Positions 60,335 through 64,000 of a stretch of 64,000 bases of DNA are shown here, piece by piece (positions within the stretch are counted from its first letter, which is position 1; each line of letters opens with the position of its first letter). The notes under the pieces were generated by a model. That model ran no database searches and was not told where the DNA came from. It worked only from the letters and a program-made list of their open reading frames with translations. Source of the stretch: Halocafeteria seosinensis. Its lineage: Eukaryota; Sar; Bigyra; Bicosoecida. A program made the position numbers and the translations under genes. The stretch is from contig LVLI01000643.1 of the NCBI GenBank assembly GCA_001687465.1, forward strand, positions 41,801 through 105,800, read 5' to 3'.

Positions 60335-61144
60335 TGTTTAGGATTCTTCGACACGATTATTAGCAGTTACGATTCTTCCAATTCCCAGCAACAAGTTGAA
60401 CTTTGCCTGTGCAAGTACGAAAACACGGAGGTAAAACGACAAAAAGCACCAGGCAACAGCCCGTCCCTTTGAAGTCCCCTGTCACCAGACGAGATGACAA
60501 CGAGTTCTCCCCCACGAAAACCAGCATGAGATTGCCACGGACGACAAAGCCTCTGAGAGCCAAATAACATAGGCGATCCGCCACACACTTGTGTAAACAC
60601 AAATACACCTTCTCCCGAAGGCCACGGTTGAGCCCGAAACCTCAGGTTGGAGAGAGACGCCATGATACCGCCCCGCACTGAACAGCCAAGTCATCCACAA
60701 GTAAGTACAAAAGAGAAGCCAGAGCCCTTCCTTCCTATGCAAAATCATGCTCTCTTGTACCTCTGGCTCCTTGTATACTTCTCCAGCGCAAAGACAAGCG
60801 CGCGGGCAAGACTTTCTTGTAGAAAAGAGGGACAGGGCTGCAGTTTTGCCGCGAAATAGGGAAGCTGGAAGAGAGTCTTCCCGACACACACAAATCCAAT
60901 ACGCCTCTAGTGGTCTTCAAATCGCACGAGGGCACTCGGAAAGAGGTATAGAAAAGGTGAGGGCACTTAGATCGCCTATGTAGCCGTCCAACCACGTAGC
61001 CTCAACGGAAAAAATCCACAACCGGTTGACTAGCTGACCAACACCTTCATGTTGACAGCAAACGTACTTACTTCAGATAGCTGCCGATGCAAATGAGCGG
61101 ACTGATTGTTTCCTGATATTGAAAAGCGAATCAACGCGTCTCGG
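60335..61144. other. Intergenic region upstream of fimbrin
   Basis: About 810 bp. Overlapping open frames occur on both strands (60360-60995) but none has coding-like composition. It holds the fimbrin promoter. An untranslated first exon of another gene is possible. Confidence 0.4.
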
Positions 61145-61519
61145 TCACATGAGTGAGTTTATTTTCTTCCAAGCCGCAAGCTTGGGCCCGGCCGGGCGGA
61201 ACGCCCGGATATTCGTGAAGTCGCTGCAGTGTTTATGGCCAACAATTATGGCCGCCAATTGGGCCAACACTGCATTCACCAGCTGAATCACGTCTTCGTT
61301 GCTCAGATTCCCAATTGATATCGCAATTTCTGCGTTCAGCTTTGGATCCAAGCGCATACTCACATGTATTTCCTTGCAGTGCCTTGCGCACTGTGAACCC
61401 AAGCGAAGTGCACTGAGCAACTTCAATCCACTTTTATGGTTGGCACTGATGATTGGGAATCCGAACGCAATTCGGGAACTCGATGAATGGTAGGATGGTA
61501 TGTATCGTCTATTGCACAC
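61145..61519 (-). CDS. Hypothetical small protein or terminal exon
   Basis: The open frame ends with a TGA at 61145. It has coding-like codon use in its second half (MRLDPKLNAEIAISIGNLSN; VIQLVNAVLAQLAAIIVGHK), with about a third of codons starting with G. No ATG precedes the upper half (IISANHKSGLKLLSALRLGS), so either the start is the internal ATG, or this is the last exon of a spliced gene. A GTGAGT donor-like site lies inside. No family is recognised. Confidence 0.35.
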   Translation of the reverse strand: MCNRRYIPSYHSSSSRIAFGFPIISANHKSGLKLLSALRLGSQCARHCKEIHVSMRLDPKLNAEIAISIGNLSNEDVIQLVNAVLAQLAAIIVGHKHCSDFTNIRAFRPAGPKLAAWKKINSLM

Positions 61520-62660
61520 TTAATGTGTGTTGTGTGTTCTACAGCCGAGAATGAGCCGTAGAAGGGTGTTGGGGTGAGCGAAACTTCGACTCGGAGCTCC
61601 ACAGTACAAGTGGTAGTGTCTGTAGTGTGTATTATTTATGTTCCACAACTGTGATCCAGACCCAAAACTTACAAACAACATGGAGAGGGTGAAACCGCCG
61701 GTGTCCCGCAACAACGATGAACATCTACTATATAGCAAATTGTTGAAAGCTGAAGTGCTTATTCAGGAGTATTGGTCCCTTGCTTACTGGTACTTACAAT
61801 CCAGCGAACTACCTAGAGCTCCGCTACAGCAGTATCAGCATTGAACGGCTATATCAACTCTTTGTTTTTTCCACTACACTCCATGACCATTCCCTATCAG
61901 AAATTACTAAGATTGGCACTCAATTTGGGGAGAGTTATCACATTTAGAGGCAGGTCTTCATAACGACAGGAACAAGCAGTAAAGTTCTGTTCTGTGGGGC
62001 TGAAATACAAGTTTTAGGTGGACAATCAGTAATAGTTTCGATTGTGTTGCATTCTGATAATGGGGTTTCGGGCTGGAGAGATACTAACATGACGCAGAGC
62101 AGCATTTAATTTGATGAAAGGACAATTACTGCAGAGGTCAACGAATGGTGAGTATTTTCTGCAGGCGTATTCACAGTTGAGACGCGCCATTGGTGGTAAG
62201 CAGAGGATAATAGCCCTATGGTGGCTCCCATCTTCGTCCTCGCCAACGGCAGGCAGTTCCATGCAGGCCAAGGAGCGAACAACAATGCCAGGATTCTGAC
62301 GACATAGGATACCTACATCTTGTTCGCTCCCTTGCCACCACGTTCAGGTACACGATTAACCTTGTCATTGCCAACACACAATGGTTGCTGAACACGACAA
62401 CATTTTACAGTTGTACAATTGTACAATGTACGATTGTAATGCCTTCAGAAAAGCGAAAAGCAGCTGCGACCCAGTGACCACCGTGGGTTGCACACTGGTT
62501 TTACAATCTGTAAGTCCATCAACTTATGCCGGTGTGGCTGCGCATCGACATGCATTCAGCCAACGATGTAAGCTGCATTGGCCATCATGGGCCATGGTAT
62601 TCGTCAACTTGAATTTTTAAGTGCAAGTGCCCAATTCTCTCTCAGCCCTCAAAAGGCAGC
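61520..62660. other. Large intergenic region
   Basis: About 1.1 kb with scattered short frames on both strands. A short palindromic TTGTACAATTGTACAA stretch lies near 62407-62430. No gene, RNA or mobile element could be supported. Confidence 0.4.
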
Positions 62661-63089
62661 ATGTATGAACCACCCCCACCGAAGCCGCGGTTTTATTCTA
62701 GTGGTTGCCTCAATGGCTGCTGCAGTTGTACGCACGAAGACTGTATTAGAAGTCCGAAGCGTTGGACAACTGGGGTAGGGTCCCCCGGACCCGTAGGGCT
62801 CCCCGCTGCGACCAACGACTTGGCGACTCCTCGCCACACGCGTTGTCGCTACCAGGAGCACTGCTACAACCATACGTTCGAGGCGTATTGGAGGAAAGCA
62901 TCACTAACAGGCTTATGCTTCGGGCGTTCACTAGAATCGGCGATAGCTTGGATTAAAAAGGGCACAGAACCCAAGAACAGACTCCCACGTAGCAAAGAGC
63001 CAGTGTTCGCGGGAAAACCCATGCATATGGAAGAAAACAGTGTATTCGTGATGACAAGAGCAGACGGACTAAGAGGAGGCTCGCTGTAA
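62661..63089 (+). CDS. Hypothetical protein with a Pro- and Cys-rich N-terminus (142 aa)
   Basis: ATG-to-stop frame. The first 30 residues hold a proline run and a dense Cys group (MYEPPPPKPRFYSSG, then CLNGCCSCTHEDC), which might be palmitoylated or bind metal. The rest has a helical part (NHTFEAYWRKASLTGLCFGR; ESAIAWIKKG) and a polar tail. No family is recognised. The middle (GVGSPGPVGLPAATNDLATP) could hide an intron, since a GTAGGG follows the codon for Gly41. Confidence 0.4.
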   Translation: MYEPPPPKPRFYSSGCLNGCCSCTHEDCIRSPKRWTTGVGSPGPVGLPAATNDLATPRHTRCRYQEHCYNHTFEAYWRKASLTGLCFGRSLESAIAWIKKGTEPKNRLPRSKEPVFAGKPMHMEENSVFVMTRADGLRGGSL

Positions 63090-63160
63090 ACAAAGGAAAA
63101 AGTTTTGTTGCCGATACGAGGAAGGCTTTTTGGGGGCAGGGATCGAGGAGGTGACGGGTC

Positions 63161-64000
63161 ATGAACAGCACCACCACCAGCACCGGGGAGTTCACGGACC
63201 TGCCGCGCCTACGGTCATATCCCTCTCCCAACACTGACCCACAAGGCATCAGCTTATGTTTGGAGCAGACCCATCCACGGCGCAGCCGATATGCGCTAGT
63301 GCGACACGAAAGAAAACGCCTCACGGATGGGACGTTAGACTTCTTTTGGGAAGTCTTTGATGGAAGCACCAGCGCTTTCGAACGGCAGATAGGATCGGTT
63401 CTACACTGTGCACAGAAGTTGACGAGCATCATGGGTGTCCTTGGAGTTCGAATTGTTCGAGTGACAAGCAGGCTCACCTTACACAACCACTACCTGAAAT
63501 GGGCACATTTGTGGTCAACTGACTTGCCTTCTAAAGGCATCGCAAAATCACTAGCTCAAACAACTGTGATGGTCGGTCTAGTACCGATATTCGTGAGCTT
63601 ATTGGTTACGTGCCTCCCGCTTCATGAGCTTAGAAAGCCTGTGGGAACAGATGGGTTCTTGTCCGCAGCTGCTTCCGGCGGCTGGATGCTTCAAGTGAGT
63701 GAACTGCTAAATTCCAAGTCGCTTTGTCTACTTACAGCTCGTTGTATTTAACGACAGGCAAGTATTAATGTCTTTCTCGCTTCCTGTATTTTTTTCGGTA
63801 CGTCGCATACTATTATTGGTGCAGTTACTGTTCACTGACTCAGGTGCATCTTTTCCACGCTGCAGGGATGCAATGTCTTTACCTGAATCAAACTGATCAC
63901 TTTTATTTTCGAGCATGGCCTTCCTTCGTTCATCTCTTTCTGTTTTTGATTGTTCAAGACATTATCCCAAGGGCACTAGGTGTTTTTCCTGTCCCCTTCC
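63161..64000 (+). CDS. 5' part of an unknown gene running off the right edge
   Basis: The first exon starts at the ATG at 63161 and most likely ends at a GTGAGT donor after GWMLQ (exon end about 63693). A CTTACAG acceptor near 63737 resumes in phase (LVVFNDRQVLMSFS), and further splicing beyond is likely. The first 45 residues are Ser/Thr/Pro-rich. Then a basic globular segment follows (RYALVRHERKRLTDGTLDFF; HLWSTDLPSKGIAKSLAQ) and one hydrophobic span (TTVMVGLVPIFVSLLVTCLP). A membrane protein is likely; the family is not recognised. Confidence 0.4.

Noticed and set aside
1-64000. CRISPR arrays, insertion sequences, retroelements, rRNA genes
   Set aside because: No regular spaced repeats, transposase or reverse transcriptase motifs, or rRNA-like sequence were found by eye; a weak remnant could still be missed.

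Overview
This window is nuclear DNA of a eukaryotic microbe. Genes are split by many very short introns (about 60-90 nt, with GTAAGT/GTACGT-type donors and CAG/TAG acceptors), there are no operons or bacterial signals, and the proteins are eukaryotic: PEX13, VPS2/CHMP2, ARL3, EMC6, fimbrin, an LMBR1 protein and a calcium-dependent protein kinase. The outer-dynein-arm docking-like protein and ARL3 imply a cell that builds flagella. CDPK, a fused ATP sulfurylase-APS kinase and a secreted GLUG-repeat protein fit a protist, perhaps a stramenopile or relative; this placement is inference. The EngB-type GTPase serves an organelle (mitochondrion or plastid).

Layout. 1-8.7 kb: the tail of a Ser/Gln-rich gene; a convergent coiled-coil gene with an A9/Ig-like domain whose stop lies 6 bp away; PEX13; an RGG protein with a PAM2 motif; a secreted GLUG-repeat protein. 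9.9-17.3 kb: ATP sulfurylase-APS kinase, the beta subunit of succinyl-CoA synthetase, a tentative small gene and isovaleryl-CoA dehydrogenase. 17.6-31.1 kb: ARL3, an orphan protein, VPS2, EngB, a Sel1-repeat protein, a coiled-coil protein and a seven-exon membrane protein with a methyltransferase-like domain. 31.7-40.9 kb: one uninterrupted frame of about 3,088 codons. 42.3-50.7 kb: a CDPK, a metal-free-looking iron-alcohol-dehydrogenase homologue, a disordered protein and an LMBR1 membrane protein. 51.7-64 kb: a CCDC151-like coiled-coil protein, EMC6, an unknown basic protein, fimbrin, small hypothetical genes and a partial gene at the right edge.

Genes mostly alternate in orientation, with convergent gaps often near 100 bp. 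SUCLA2 and IVD are both mitochondrial by N-terminus and function (citric-acid cycle, leucine breakdown). ATP sulfurylase-APS kinase makes PAPS. PEX13, VPS2, EMC6 and LMBR1 belong to organelle and membrane traffic. ARL3 and the CCDC151-like protein belong to the cilium.

Exon joins were found by hand from splice consensus and reading frame; every join given keeps frame, and most also restore family sequence. No tRNA, rRNA, transposon or CRISPR array was recognised.
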